Source of the DNA: Conchiformibius steedae
GTDB taxonomy: Bacteria > Pseudomonadota > Gammaproteobacteria > Burkholderiales > Neisseriaceae
Reading direction: 5' to 3'
DNA length: 64,000 nt
NCBI RefSeq assembly: GCF_014054725.1
Contig: NZ_CP059563.1
Span: forward strand, 1,391,749 to 1,455,748
Both the position numbers and the translations under genes were made by a program. Each line of letters begins with the position of its first letter. Within the stretch, counting starts at the first letter, position 1. Below the pieces are notes generated by a model, which saw only the letters and a list, made by a program, of their open reading frames with translations, was not told where the DNA came from and did no database searches. Below are positions 16,368 to 26,309 of the stretch, piece after piece.

Positions 16368-18971
16368 ATGTCCGCAAACCAAACCTACCGCAAACCTTTA
16401 CCGAACAGCGATTTGCATTACTACGATGCCCGCGCCGCTTGTGAGGATATTCAGGCAGGCTCGTATGATACGCTGCCTTATACCAGCCGCATTCTCGCCG
16501 AAAATCTGGTACACCGTGCCGACCAAACCGATTTGCCCACCCTGCAAAGCTGGTTGCGCCAACTGATTGAACGCAAGCAGGAACTGGATTTTCCGTGGTA
16601 TCCCGCCCGCGTGGTCTGCCACGATATTTTGGGGCAGACTGCGCTGGTGGATTTGGCGGGATTGCGCGATGCCATTGCCGAAAAAGGCGGCGACCCGTCC
16701 AAAGTCAATCCTGTGGTGCAAACGCAATTAATTGTTGACCACTCTTTAGCGGTGGAATGCGGCGGCTATGACCCCGATGCCTTTGCCAAAAACCGCGCCA
16801 TTGAAGACCGCCGCAACGAAGACCGTTTCCACTTTATCAACTGGACGAAAACCGCTTTTGAAAATGTGGACGTAATTCCCGCAGGCAATGGCATTATGCA
16901 CCAGATTAACTTGGAAAAAATGTCGCCTGTGGTGCAAGTGAAAAACGGCGTGGCATTTCCTGATACCTGCGTGGGTACGGATTCGCACACGCCGCATGTG
17001 GACGCGCTGGGCGTGATTTCCGTGGGCGTGGGCGGTTTGGAAGCCGAAACCGTGATGTTGGGACGGGCTTCCATGATGCGCCTGCCCGATATTGTCGGCG
17101 TGGAACTGACGGGCAAACGCCAAGCAGGCATTACCGCCACCGATATTGTGCTGGCACTGACCGAGTTTTTGCGTAAAGAGCGCGTGGTGGGCGCGTTTGT
17201 GGAATTTTTCGGCGAAGGCGCAAGCAGCCTGTCGGTGGGCGACCGCGCCACCATTTCCAATATGACCCCCGAATACGGCGCGACCGCCGCCATGTTCGCC
17301 ATTGACCAGCAAACCATTGATTACCTGAAATTAACGGGGCGCGATGACGAACAAGTCAAACTGGTGGAAAACTACGCCAAAACCGCAGGTTTATGGGCAG
17401 ACAGCCTGAAAACCGCCGTTTATCCGCGTGTTTTGAGCTTTGATTTGGCAACGGTAACACGCAATATGGCAGGACCGTCCAATCCACATGCCCGCGTTGC
17501 CACCGCCGATTTAGCCGCCAAAGGCATTGCTGCGCCCTACGAAACACCCACAGACGGCAAAATGCCTGATGGTGCGGTGATTATTGCCGCGATTACCTCT
17601 TGCACCAATACTTCTAATCCGCGCAATGTGGTTGCCGCTGCTTTGCTGGCACGTAATGCCAACCGCTTGGGTTTAACGCGCAAACCGTGGGTGAAATCAT
17701 CATTCGCCCCCGGTTCCAAAGTGGCGGAAATTTATCTTAAAGAAGCCAATTTGCTGCCTGAATTAGAACAACTGGGCTTCGGCATTGTCGCCTTTGCCTG
17801 CACCACCTGCAACGGCATGAGCGGCGCACTGGACCCCAAAATCCAGCAGGAAATCATTGACCGCGATTTGTACGCCACCGCCGTGTTGTCGGGCAACCGC
17901 AATTTTGACGGACGCATTCATCCCTATGCCAAACAAGCGTTTTTAGCATCGCCGCCCTTGGTAGTTGCCTACGCCATTGCAGGCAGCATCCGTTTTGATA
18001 TTGAAAAAGACGTGTTGGGCGTGGTTGATGGCAAAGAAATTCGCCTGAAAGACATTTGGCCTGCCGATGAAGAAATTGACGAAATTGTCGCTCAATATGT
18101 GAAACCGCAGCAGTTCCGCGATGTCTATATCCCCATGTTTGACATGGGAACGGCGGAAAAAGCCGCTTCGCCCTTATACGACTGGCGTCCGATGTCCACC
18201 TATATCCGCCGTCCGCCGTATTGGGAAGGCGCGTTGGCAGGCGAACGCACGCTAAAAGGCATGCGCCCCTTGGCGATTTTGCCCGACAACATTACTACCG
18301 ACCACCTGTCGCCGTCCAATGCCATTCTGCCCACCAGCGCGGCAGGTGAATATTTGGCGAAAATGGGGCTGCCTGAAGAAGACTTTAACAGCTACGCCAC
18401 CCACCGCGGCGACCATTTAACCGCGCAACGCGCCACTTTTGCCAATCCCAAGCTGTTTAACGAAATGGTGAAAAACCCCGACGGCAGCACCCGTCAAGGC
18501 TCGTTGGCACGGGTAGAACCAGAAGGCGAAGTGATGCGGATGTGGGAAGCGATTGAAACCTATATGAACCGCAAACAGCCGCTGATTATTATTGCGGGCG
18601 CGGATTACGGGCAGGGTTCCAGCCGCGACTGGGCGGCAAAAGGTGTGCGTTTAGCTGGGGTGGAAGCGATTGCGGCGGAAGGTTTTGAACGCATTCACCG
18701 CACTAATCTGATTGGCATGGGCGTATTGCCTTTGCAGTTTAAAGACGGCACCAACCGCCATACCTTGCAACTGGACGGCACGGAAACCTATGATGTAGTC
18801 GGCGAACTCCAACCGCGTGGCGATTTAACGCTGCTTATCCACCGTAAAAATGGCGAAACGTTGGCAGTGTCTGTTACCTGCCGTTTGGATACAGCTGAAG
18901 AAGTGTTGATTTACGAAGCTGGCGGCGTGTTGCAACGCTTTGCGCAGGACTTTTTAGAAGGAAAGGTGTAA
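16368..18971 (+). CDS. acnD: Fe/S-dependent 2-methylisocitrate dehydratase
   Basis: An 867-residue aconitase-family enzyme that dehydrates 2-methylcitrate in the methylcitrate cycle, giving 2-methyl-trans-aconitate for PrpF to isomerise. The [4Fe-4S] ligands are in ITSCTNTSNP (cysteine near 413) and CTTCNGMSG (cysteines near 478 and 481). The substrate-domain YGQGSSRDWAA is near residue 745. The start is the ATG at 16368, with GAAGGAAG about 6 nt upstream. In most genomes prpF follows directly; here pxpA follows and prpF lies at the right edge of the window. Confidence 0.95.
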   Translation: MSANQTYRKPLPNSDLHYYDARAACEDIQAGSYDTLPYTSRILAENLVHRADQTDLPTLQSWLRQLIERKQELDFPWYPARVVCHDILGQTALVDLAGLRDAIAEKGGDPSKVNPVVQTQLIVDHSLAVECGGYDPDAFAKNRAIEDRRNEDRFHFINWTKTAFENVDVIPAGNGIMHQINLEKMSPVVQVKNGVAFPDTCVGTDSHTPHVDALGVISVGVGGLEAETVMLGRASMMRLPDIVGVELTGKRQAGITATDIVLALTEFLRKERVVGAFVEFFGEGASSLSVGDRATISNMTPEYGATAAMFAIDQQTIDYLKLTGRDDEQVKLVENYAKTAGLWADSLKTAVYPRVLSFDLATVTRNMAGPSNPHARVATADLAAKGIAAPYETPTDGKMPDGAVIIAAITSCTNTSNPRNVVAAALLARNANRLGLTRKPWVKSSFAPGSKVAEIYLKEANLLPELEQLGFGIVAFACTTCNGMSGALDPKIQQEIIDRDLYATAVLSGNRNFDGRIHPYAKQAFLASPPLVVAYAIAGSIRFDIEKDVLGVVDGKEIRLKDIWPADEEIDEIVAQYVKPQQFRDVYIPMFDMGTAEKAASPLYDWRPMSTYIRRPPYWEGALAGERTLKGMRPLAILPDNITTDHLSPSNAILPTSAAGEYLAKMGLPEEDFNSYATHRGDHLTAQRATFANPKLFNEMVKNPDGSTRQGSLARVEPEGEVMRMWEAIETYMNRKQPLIIIAGADYGQGSSRDWAAKGVRLAGVEAIAAEGFERIHRTNLIGMGVLPLQFKDGTNRHTLQLDGTETYDVVGELQPRGDLTLLIHRKNGETLAVSVTCRLDTAEEVLIYEAGGVLQRFAQDFLEGKV

Positions 18972-18997
18972 AGTTCGTCTGTAGCCCTTAAAATAAT

Positions 18998-19028
18998 AGC
19001 TGCTTGATTGTCTCAAGCAGCTTTGTTG
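18998..19028 (+). terminator. Terminator after acnD
   Basis: AGCTGCTTGA (18998-19007) pairs perfectly with TCAAGCAGCT (19013-19022). The following TTGTTGT tail is only moderately T-rich, so termination may be partial and pxpA could be read through. Confidence 0.65.
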
Positions 19029-19048
19029 TCAATCAATAAGGAACGAAT

Positions 19049-19789
19049 ATGATTAGCGTAGATTTAAACGCTGACCTTGCTGAAGGCTGCGGCAGCGACC
19101 GTGAATTACTGCAACGGGTAACCTCTGCCAATATTTGCTGCGGCATACACGCAGGCAGTGCAGCGGATATGGCAGCAGCATTGCAATGTGCAAAGGAAAA
19201 CCATGTCCGCATTGGCGCACATCCGTCTTTTCCCGACCGTGCCAATTTCGGGCGCAGCAATATGGATTTGCCTGCTGATGAATTACGCGCATGGCTGCGT
19301 TACCAGTTGGGTGCGTTAGATGCGCTGTGTCGTGCTGCGAGTGTGGAAATGGCTTATGTTAAACCGCATGGTGCTTTGTATAACCAAGCCGCGAAAGATG
19401 CCGATTTGGCGGAAGTGATTGCCGATACTGTGCGTAGCTTTAACCCCGCTTTAAAACTGATGGCATTATCGGGCAGTTTGCTGTTGCAAGCAGGGCAGGG
19501 CGCAGGTTTGGGAACGATTTCCGAAGTGTTCGCTGACCGCCGTTATCAACCTGATGGTACATTAGTCCCACGCAGCCGTGCCGATGCACAAATTGACAAC
19601 AACGATGAAGCCGTTGCACAAGTTTTGCAAATGGTAACAGAAGGCACGGTAACCGCAACAGACGGCAGCCGTGTTCCCGTTCGCGCCGACAGTATTTGCT
19701 TACACGGCGACGGCGAACACGCGCTGGTGTTTGCCGATTTAATTCGTCAAGCCGTACACGATAAAGGCATTCGCATCAGCGCGGGATAA
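19049..19789 (+). CDS. pxpA: 5-oxoprolinase subunit A
   Basis: A 246-residue protein of the LamB/YcsF family, the A subunit of the ATP-dependent bacterial 5-oxoprolinase that recycles pyroglutamate to glutamate. Hallmarks are the opening [24 protein letters not shown] near residue 27, GAHPSFPDR near 55, VKPHGALYN near 103 and EVFADRRY near 158. AAGGAACG lies upstream of the ATG. Its partners pxpB and pxpC are 42 kb away at 61.5-63.1 kb, although the three genes usually sit together. Confidence 0.94.
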   Translation: MISVDLNADLAEGCGSDRELLQRVTSANICCGIHAGSAADMAAALQCAKENHVRIGAHPSFPDRANFGRSNMDLPADELRAWLRYQLGALDALCRAASVEMAYVKPHGALYNQAAKDADLAEVIADTVRSFNPALKLMALSGSLLLQAGQGAGLGTISEVFADRRYQPDGTLVPRSRADAQIDNNDEAVAQVLQMVTEGTVTATDGSRVPVRADSICLHGDGEHALVFADLIRQAVHDKGIRISAG

Positions 19790-19848
19790 ACGCCGTCAAA
19801 AGGCGCGGGCTGCGGTATAATCCTATTTTCTGCCGATTTGTCCGCGCC

Positions 19849-20880
19849 ATGCTGCATACCGATTCGCTTACCGCCACCCGTCCCACCCGTGTCATTTCCC
19901 CACAGAACCTGTCTAAACAAGAAGAACAGCTTGAACGCGCCTTGCGCCCCAAAAGCCTTGCTGATTATATCGGGCAACACAAAGCCAAAGAGCAACTGGG
20001 TATTTTTATTCAAGCAGCCAAAAACCGTGGCGAAGCCTTGGATCATACTTTACTGTTTGGACCACCGGGATTAGGCAAAACCACGCTTGCCAATATTATC
20101 GCCAAAGAATTGGACGTGAATTTACGTCAAACATCAGGACCTGTATTGGAACGAGCAGGCGATTTAGCGGCATTGCTGACCAATCTTGAACCCCATGATG
20201 TGCTGTTTATTGACGAAATTCACCGTCTCAGTCCTGTGGTGGAAGAAATCCTTTATCCTGCGCTGGAAGATTTTCAACTGGACATCATGATAGGCGAAGG
20301 TCCTGCTGCGCGTTCCGTTAAAATTGACTTACCGCCGTTTACTTTGGTAGGCGCAACCACCCGTGCGGGTATGCTTACCAATCCCCTGCGCGATCGTTTT
20401 GGTATTGTGGCTCGTTTGGAATTTTATCAGCGTGAAGATTTGGCAACCATTGTGCGCCGTTCCGCGCAATTATTGGGTATGGACTTGGACGATACGGGTG
20501 CAGACGAAATCGCTCGCCGTAGCCGTGGTACACCGCGCATTGCCAACCGTCTATTGCGGCGCGTGCGCGATTATGCCGAAGTTAAACACAGTGGACGCAT
20601 TGATGCAGAAATTGCTGATGCTGCGCTTACCTTATTAGATGTGGATCATGCAGGCTTGGATATGATGGACAGAAAATTTCTGGAAGCCGTATTGCACAAA
20701 TTTAGTGGCGGACCTGTGGGTTTGGATAATGTTGCCGCAGCCATTGGCGAAAGCACCGACACCATTGAAGACGTGATTGAACCCTATCTTATCCAACAAG
20801 GCTTATTGCAACGCACCCCACGCGGGCGTATGGCAACCGAACACGCCTATTCCCATTTTAACTTACCCGTTCCCAAATAA
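19849..20880 (+). CDS. ruvB: Holliday junction branch-migration ATPase RuvB
   Basis: A 343-residue AAA+ motor that with RuvA drives Holliday junction migration in recombination and repair. Walker [10 protein letters not shown] is at residues 71-79, Walker B LFIDEIH is near 128 and sensor I GATTRAG is near 170. The arginine-rich [13 protein letters not shown] is near 233, and the winged-helix domain follows with [11 protein letters not shown]. The length is standard. A TATAAT at 19816-19821 is a candidate -10. ruvA is not in the window. Confidence 0.96.
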   Translation: MLHTDSLTATRPTRVISPQNLSKQEEQLERALRPKSLADYIGQHKAKEQLGIFIQAAKNRGEALDHTLLFGPPGLGKTTLANIIAKELDVNLRQTSGPVLERAGDLAALLTNLEPHDVLFIDEIHRLSPVVEEILYPALEDFQLDIMIGEGPAARSVKIDLPPFTLVGATTRAGMLTNPLRDRFGIVARLEFYQREDLATIVRRSAQLLGMDLDDTGADEIARRSRGTPRIANRLLRRVRDYAEVKHSGRIDAEIADAALTLLDVDHAGLDMMDRKFLEAVLHKFSGGPVGLDNVAAAIGESTDTIEDVIEPYLIQQGLLQRTPRGRMATEHAYSHFNLPVPK

Positions 20881-20884
20881 TGCC

Positions 20885-22276
20885 ATGTCCCCCAATGCCC
20901 TGAAAAAAGCCCTACAAAACCTACTTGTTGCCCCGCATGAATTACTGGGTGATGCAGATGCACAAGCCCTGTTTATTGACCAACGCCGCCGTTATCACAG
21001 TCAAAACGCCATAGCCCTGATGCCCGATAGTGTCGCTGGTGTGCAAAAAATCATGCGTTTTTGCCACGAAAACCACATTTCTGTTACCCCGCAAGGTGGC
21101 AATACAGGATTGGTTGGCGGAAGCGTAGCGCAAGGTGGCGTATTGCTTAACTTATCCCGTTTAAACCAAATCCGCCGCATCAATTTGCCCGATAATGCCA
21201 TTACTGTAGAAGCAGGCTGTGTTTTGGCACAAGTACAAAACGCTGCTGCCGAAGCAGGCAGATTATTCCCTTTAAGCCTTGCCAGCGAAGGCAGTTGTCA
21301 AATCGGAGGTAATATTGCTTGCAATGCGGGTGGATTAAACGTTTTGCGTTATGGCACTATGCGCGATTTGGTGTTGGGTTTGGAAGTGGTGTTAGCAGAT
21401 GGCACGCTGGTGTCCCATTTAGAACCTTTACACAAAAACACCACAGGTTATGAAATCAAACACCTTTTTATCGGTAGCGAAGGCACATTAGGCGTCATTA
21501 CCGCTGCCACGCTTAAACTGTTTCCCCAGCTGCGCAGCATCGCAACCGCTTGGGTAGGCGTAGAAAACATCAATCAAGCCATAGCATTATTGATTTCCGT
21601 GCGTAACGCCTTTGCTGAACGCCTGATAAGTTGTGAATTAGTCAGCCATTTTGCTTTGGATTTATCGTCTCGTTTTAGCCAAATTTCCCAACCAATTGAT
21701 GCAGAATGGCATATCTTAATAGAATTAAGCGACAGTTTGCCTGATATTCCCCTTGACGAATATTTAGGCGAACATTTGTACCATCACGGTTTTCATCATA
21801 CTGTCTTGGCACAATCCGAACAGCAACGCCAAGATTTATGGACTTTACGCGAAAATATTTCCGCCGCACAAAGAGGCTTGGGTGTTAGCATCAAACACGA
21901 TATTGCCATACCAATTGAACGCGTTACCGAATTTATCCAACAATGTGGACAAGCACTTAATACAGCATTTCCCCAAATTCAAATTGTGGTTTTTGGACAT
22001 TTGGGTGATGGTTCACTACATTACAATACTTTTCTGTCAAATGTGCTGGATAATCGCGCTTACGAAAGTGAAAACGCGGTGAATCAGATTGTTTATCAAT
22101 ACGTTTTGGCATGTGGCGGAACAATTGCCGCAGAACACGGTATCGGCAGTTTAAAAGCGCATCACTTAAATTCAGTGCGTTTGCCAGCTGAAGTTGCCTT
22201 AATGCGTGCCATTAAGGCGCAACTAGACCCCCACAGTATTTTAAATCCCAATGTTTTATTGCCAAAAGAAAATTGA
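20885..22276 (+). CDS. FAD-linked oxidase, GlcD/D-2-hydroxyacid dehydrogenase type
   Basis: A 463-residue flavoprotein with a PCMH-type FAD-binding N-terminal half and an FAD-oxidase C-terminal half. The N-terminal part has VTPQGGNTGLVGG near residue 60, GGNIACNAGG near 140 and FIGSEGTLGV near 198. The C-terminal part has HLGDGSLHYN near 380 and AAEHGIGSLKAH near 420. Relatives oxidise glycolate, D-lactate or D-2-hydroxyglutarate; I cannot choose among them. The ATG at 20885 follows ruvB by 4 bp. An upstream in-frame start at 20777 would overlap ruvB and is rejected. Confidence 0.82.
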   Translation: MSPNALKKALQNLLVAPHELLGDADAQALFIDQRRRYHSQNAIALMPDSVAGVQKIMRFCHENHISVTPQGGNTGLVGGSVAQGGVLLNLSRLNQIRRINLPDNAITVEAGCVLAQVQNAAAEAGRLFPLSLASEGSCQIGGNIACNAGGLNVLRYGTMRDLVLGLEVVLADGTLVSHLEPLHKNTTGYEIKHLFIGSEGTLGVITAATLKLFPQLRSIATAWVGVENINQAIALLISVRNAFAERLISCELVSHFALDLSSRFSQISQPIDAEWHILIELSDSLPDIPLDEYLGEHLYHHGFHHTVLAQSEQQRQDLWTLRENISAAQRGLGVSIKHDIAIPIERVTEFIQQCGQALNTAFPQIQIVVFGHLGDGSLHYNTFLSNVLDNRAYESENAVNQIVYQYVLACGGTIAAEHGIGSLKAHHLNSVRLPAEVALMRAIKAQLDPHSILNPNVLLPKEN

Positions 22277-22278
22277 TT

Positions 22279-23154
22279 TTACTGATAAAAACTGGGTTCC
22301 TGATTAGGGCGCGTTTTAAAACGTTTATGCAGCCAAAAATACTGTTCGGGCATTTCCCGAATTCTGGCTTCAATAAACGCATTCATTTTTTCCGCATCAG
22401 CATAATCATTTCCTGATGGAAAATCCGTCCAAGCAGGATAAAAACGCAAATTTACCCGCCCATCTGCCAAACGTTGCGGAATTACAGGTATCACAACCGC
22501 ATCAGTTAAACGCGCTAAGCGCGCCAATCCTGTCGTTGTTGCCGTAGGAATATTAAAAAAATCCACAAAAACAGAATTTTGTGCGCCGAAATCTTGATCA
22601 GGCAAATACAACAAAGGGGCATCAGGATAATCTCGCAAACGGCGCACAATGGAACGCAAACCTTCTGTTCTGCCTACCAAAAATACATTTTGATAACGGT
22701 GTCTGCCCTGTAAAATCTGTTGGTCTAAAACAGGATTTTTTTGATGAGAATAAACACTGGTTAAAGGAACATCTTGATTTAAAGCATAAACAGCCAATTC
22801 AAAAGCTGTAAAATGCGGATACAGCAAAATCACAGACCGTTTTTGCGCCAGATACTTATCTAAATATTCTTTATCTTGATAATCAACCAATTGTCGGATT
22901 TCTTCCGCAGAAGCATACCAATAAGTACCATATTCCAAAATTAATAATGCCATGTGCTGAAAGTGTTTTTTCAATATTTTTTTTCTTTGTTTTTCAGGAA
23001 ATTCAGGAAAACAAAAGCGCAAATTGATTTGTCCCACTTTTCGGCGTGGAATAACTAAATAATAAGCCAGCCAGCCCAAAAAGTTTGCCAACATTAATAG
23101 GGCAGGGCGGGGCAGAAAACGGATTAAGTTTAAAATAAAAAAAGCAATTTTCAT
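22279..23154 (-). CDS. Lipid A biosynthesis acyltransferase (LpxL/HtrB family)
   Basis: A 291-residue membrane-anchored acyltransferase that adds a secondary acyl chain to lipid A. An N-terminal hydrophobic anchor is followed by the catalytic HX4E motif HFTAFE (H114 to E119), then LLYLPDQDFG near residue 188, VIPVIPQR near 225 and WLHKRFKTRP near 275. A second family member lies at 43.3 kb, so the two probably add different chains. It is divergent from dapA. Confidence 0.88.
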   Translation of the reverse strand: MKIAFFILNLIRFLPRPALLMLANFLGWLAYYLVIPRRKVGQINLRFCFPEFPEKQRKKILKKHFQHMALLILEYGTYWYASAEEIRQLVDYQDKEYLDKYLAQKRSVILLYPHFTAFELAVYALNQDVPLTSVYSHQKNPVLDQQILQGRHRYQNVFLVGRTEGLRSIVRRLRDYPDAPLLYLPDQDFGAQNSVFVDFFNIPTATTTGLARLARLTDAVVIPVIPQRLADGRVNLRFYPAWTDFPSGNDYADAEKMNAFIEARIREMPEQYFWLHKRFKTRPNQEPSFYQ

Positions 23155-23219
23155 TCAAATTAGCACATCAATCAAAACAAACAATCATTATAACCCATCG
23201 CAACGATGTGGTAAGTATG

Positions 23220-23248
23220 CTGACAAGTTCCCCCGATTCCGCTAAAAT
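23220..23248 (+). promoter_or_regulatory. Promoter of dapA-bamC
   Basis: CTGACA (23220-23225) and TAAAAT (23243-23248) have a 17-bp spacer and lie 37 bp before the dapA ATG. Confidence 0.6.
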
Positions 23249-23284
23249 GCCCGTTCCACAATCCATTACACACAAGGTTTTATC

Positions 23285-24160
23285 ATGTTGAAAGGCAGTT
23301 TAGTTGCCCTGATTACGCCGATGAAAGCAGATGGCGCTATTGATTTTGAGCGTCTGCGCTCATTAATTGACTGGCATATTGAAGCAGGCACACATGGTAT
23401 TGTTTCTATGGGTACAACAGGCGAAAACTCCACTTTGTCTGTTGAAGAACATTTAGCAGTAATTGAAGCAACCGTTAAACATGCTGCCAAACGCATTCCG
23501 ATTATCGCAGGCGCAGGGGCAAATAATACCCGTGAGGCCATAGAGTTATCTTGTGAAGCGGAAAAAATTGGCGCAGATTACACCTTATCGGTTGTACCTT
23601 ATTACAATAAACCTTCTCAAGAAGGGATTTACCAACATTTTAAAACCATAGCCGAAGCCTGTTCTATCCCCATGATTATTTACAATGTTCCGGGAAGAAC
23701 CGTGGTGGATATGAGCAATGAAACCATTTTACGCTTGGCGGATATTCCCAATATTGTTGGGGTAAAAGAAGCCAGTGGCGATATTGCCCGTGCTTTGGAT
23801 TTATTTAAACAAGTACCTGATAATTTTGCTGTATATTCAGGGGATGATCCTACAGCCATGCCGTTTTTATTGTGTGGCGGAGATGGTGTCATTAGTGTTG
23901 CAGCGAATGTTGGACCTAAAGAATTCGCCCAAATGTGTACTGCCGCGATGGCAGGAAATATTGCTCAAGCCCGCGATTTAAATAATCAAATTATGCCTGT
24001 ATATGATGTTATGTTTTGTGAAGCCAGTCCAGCACCTGCAAAATGGGCTGTTCAACGCTTAGGACAAGCCCAAGCACACGTTCGTTTACCCATTATTGAA
24101 TTAAGCGAAGCAGGGCAGAAAAAAGTAGAACAGGCATTATATGCCAGCAAATTACTTTAA
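23285..24160 (+). CDS. dapA: 4-hydroxy-tetrahydrodipicolinate synthase
   Basis: A 291-residue class I aldolase of lysine and diaminopimelate synthesis, joining pyruvate and aspartate semialdehyde. The features are [19 protein letters not shown] near residue 43, YYNKPSQEG near 106 and YNVPGRT near 133. The Schiff-base lysine in VGVKEASGD is near 160. Its length is typical. A good promoter and an AAGG site precede it, and bamC follows by 30 bp, the standard dapA-bamC pairing. Confidence 0.96.
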   Translation: MLKGSLVALITPMKADGAIDFERLRSLIDWHIEAGTHGIVSMGTTGENSTLSVEEHLAVIEATVKHAAKRIPIIAGAGANNTREAIELSCEAEKIGADYTLSVVPYYNKPSQEGIYQHFKTIAEACSIPMIIYNVPGRTVVDMSNETILRLADIPNIVGVKEASGDIARALDLFKQVPDNFAVYSGDDPTAMPFLLCGGDGVISVAANVGPKEFAQMCTAAMAGNIAQARDLNNQIMPVYDVMFCEASPAPAKWAVQRLGQAQAHVRLPIIELSEAGQKKVEQALYASKLL

Positions 24161-24190
24161 AATAAATAATTTAATGAAAAGGATAAAAAA

Positions 24191-25285
24191 ATGATGAAAA
24201 AACACACATTAAGCCTTATTGCTGCCAGCATGATTTTAGCGGCTTGTTCTGCCAGCAGCCCCAAATCGGCTCAAACAGATTATGAATCAGATAATAAAAA
24301 AACAGCCAGCTTGGAAATTCCACCCGATTTACGCGATCCAAATCAAGGTAATTTGTATGTTTTACCAGAAGAAAATGTATCAGGTCAAACAAATAACAAT
24401 GTTTTAACACAAGTAAAAAATGCCCATATTGAACGCAGCGGCAGTCAGCGTTGGTTGGTTATTGACAATAAAAAAGCGTCAGAAGTTTGGTCTGTATTAA
24501 GAACTTTTTGGCAAGAAAGTGGTTTTACCATTTATTCTGAAGAACCTAAAATCGGTGTAATGGAAACCGATTGGGCAGAAAACCGTGCCAAATTAGCTCA
24601 TCAAGGATTACGCAAATTATTTGATAAAGTAGGATTGGGCAGCGTATATAGCACCAGCGAGCGTGATAAATTCTTAATCCGTATGGAGCAGAATAAAAAA
24701 GGTGGGGTAGATATTTTCTTTAGTCATAAAGGCTTGGAAGAAGTTTATGATAGTAAGAATAAAGACCGCACTGTTTGGCAACCACGTGCCAATGATCCTA
24801 ACTTAGAAGCAGTATTTTTATCCCGTTTTATGCAATATTTAGGCGTAGATGAAGCAGTAGCCCAACAACAAATTAGCAAGAAAGAAGATGAAAATCAAGG
24901 TACTGCCTTTGCTAAATTAGAACAAGATTCGGTTTGGGTAGCAGGTAGTGCAGAGCGTAATGTAAACCGTATTGCATCAGCATTAGACCGTATTGGTTTA
25001 ACAGTTCGTGAATTTATTGCAGAACGTGGCACATTCATTGTTCAACCTGCACCCAAAGAGAGCGATGTTATTCGCGCAACCAATAAAAAAACAGGTTGGT
25101 TCGATAAATGGTTTGGAAAAGATAAAGAAGAAATTGATAAAATTGAACAACCACCACAAATTCTGATTGCTTTAGAAGCTGTAGAAAACGGACAACGTAT
25201 TCATTTATTAAATCAAGATGGAAAACTATATCAAGGTGAAAATAAAAAGATATGGTTGCAAAATATCTATCGTGAATTACGTTAA
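24191..25285 (+). CDS. bamC: Outer-membrane assembly lipoprotein BamC
   Basis: A 364-residue lipoprotein (signal ending LAAC, cysteine near 19) of the BAM complex that inserts beta-barrel proteins. The unstructured N terminus carries the BamD-binding LEIPPDLRDP near residue 41. Two helix-grip domains follow, starting near RWLVIDNKKASEVW (about 90) and SVWVAGSAERNVNR (about 240). The codon use is AT-rich. The gene is also known as nlpB or dapX. Confidence 0.9.
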   Translation: MMKKHTLSLIAASMILAACSASSPKSAQTDYESDNKKTASLEIPPDLRDPNQGNLYVLPEENVSGQTNNNVLTQVKNAHIERSGSQRWLVIDNKKASEVWSVLRTFWQESGFTIYSEEPKIGVMETDWAENRAKLAHQGLRKLFDKVGLGSVYSTSERDKFLIRMEQNKKGGVDIFFSHKGLEEVYDSKNKDRTVWQPRANDPNLEAVFLSRFMQYLGVDEAVAQQQISKKEDENQGTAFAKLEQDSVWVAGSAERNVNRIASALDRIGLTVREFIAERGTFIVQPAPKESDVIRATNKKTGWFDKWFGKDKEEIDKIEQPPQILIALEAVENGQRIHLLNQDGKLYQGENKKIWLQNIYRELR

Positions 25286-25300
25286 TCATTAATAAGAATG

Positions 25301-25324
25301 CCGCTTACTTTTATAAGTAAGCGG
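25301..25324. terminator. Hairpin after bamC, without a T-tract
   Basis: CCGCTTACTT (25301-25310) and AAGTAAGCGG (25315-25324) form a perfect 10-bp stem with a 4-nt loop, 15 bp after the bamC stop. No strong T-run follows. It may stabilise the bamC mRNA end or act as a weak terminator. Confidence 0.5.
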
Positions 25325-25351
25325 TTCAACTATTCATTTTACATAAAAATC

Positions 25352-25564
25352 ATGAATCGTCCACGTTTATATTTAATATTAATTATTTTATTTTCATTAT
25401 TATTTATAGCTTTAATTGCAGCAGGAAGTCATTTATTATCTATAAATAATAAATTATTAGCAATAGCCTTATTTTTATTTGCTTTTGCATCTGCAATCGG
25501 ACAAATGGTAAGTTTAGCTTTATTTATTCGTAATAAAGCCATTAAACAAAATAAAAAAGGATAA
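25352..25564 (+). CDS. Small two-helix membrane protein, unknown
   Basis: A 70-residue protein, beginning MNRPRLYLIL, with two hydrophobic helices (about 6-28 and 33-56) and a basic tail (NKAIKQNKKG). I do not recognise a family. It ends 3 bp before rdgB and is probably co-transcribed with it. The AT-rich codon use matches its neighbours. Confidence 0.55.
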   Translation: MNRPRLYLILIILFSLLFIALIAAGSHLLSINNKLLAIALFLFAFASAIGQMVSLALFIRNKAIKQNKKG

Positions 25565-25567
25565 AAA

Positions 25568-26161
25568 ATGTTTTCAAGAATAGTATTAGCCAGTAATAAT
25601 ATAGGGAAAGGCAAGGAATTTGCAGAATTATTTTCTTATAGAAATATTCAGTTAATTTTACAGTCAGAATTTGATGTTCCAGAATGTCCTGAACCTTATC
25701 AAACTTTTATAGAAAATGCCTTAGCAAAAGCCAGAAATGCAGCTCAATATAGTGGTTTGCCTGCATTAGCTGATGACAGCGGTATTTGTTTTCCAGCATT
25801 AAACGGTGCACCTGGAGTATTATCTGCTCGCTTTGCTAATGAAAAAATCAAATCTGATTTGGCAAACAATATAAAAGTTTCCAAAGAAATTTTACAACAT
25901 CGAGATAAAAGCTGTTATTATGTTTGTGTTTTGGTTTTGGTAAGATTTCCTAAAGATCCCCAACCAATCATTTCTGAAGGAATTTGGCAAGGGCAATGGC
26001 AAAATCAAGCAGTAGGCGAATATGGTTTTGGCTATGATCCCCATTTTTATTTACCAAAATATCAAAAAACAGCTGCTCAATTATCTCCAGAATTCAAAAA
26101 TAAAGTTAGTCATCGAGGGCAAGCTTTGTCGGAATTATTTGAAAAATTAAAAGGATTTTAA
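25568..26161 (+). CDS. rdgB: XTP/dITP diphosphatase (RdgB/HAM1)
   Basis: A 197-residue house-cleaning pyrophosphatase that removes ITP, dITP and XTP from nucleotide pools. Signature parts are VLASNNIGKGKEF, FIENALAKARNAA near residue 47, LADDSGICFPAL near 68 with GAPGVLSARF after it, and GFGYDPHFY near 153. SHRGQAL near 182 closes the set. The length is normal. Confidence 0.94.
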   Translation: MFSRIVLASNNIGKGKEFAELFSYRNIQLILQSEFDVPECPEPYQTFIENALAKARNAAQYSGLPALADDSGICFPALNGAPGVLSARFANEKIKSDLANNIKVSKEILQHRDKSCYYVCVLVLVRFPKDPQPIISEGIWQGQWQNQAVGEYGFGYDPHFYLPKYQKTAAQLSPEFKNKVSHRGQALSELFEKLKGF

Positions 26162-26216
26162 TCTCATTATTATTCCTATAATGGATATTATGTTAAATTT
26201 AATTATCCATTAATAA

Positions 26217-26240
26217 TTTTTGGATTGTGCAATCCAAAAA
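26217..26240. terminator. Short perfect palindrome, likely bidirectional terminator
   Basis: TTTTTGGATTG (26217-26227) and CAATCCAAAAA (26230-26240) are perfect inverted repeats. A T-run on one side and an A-run on the other allow termination on either strand. The rest of the 148-bp rdgB-gltX gap is AT-rich with nothing else clear. Confidence 0.6.
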
Positions 26241-26309
26241 AAGTTGGTAGTGAAAAACGTCAATTTTGATTAAAATTATGGTTTGTCATTTCCATTGTTT
26301 CTCAAAATT

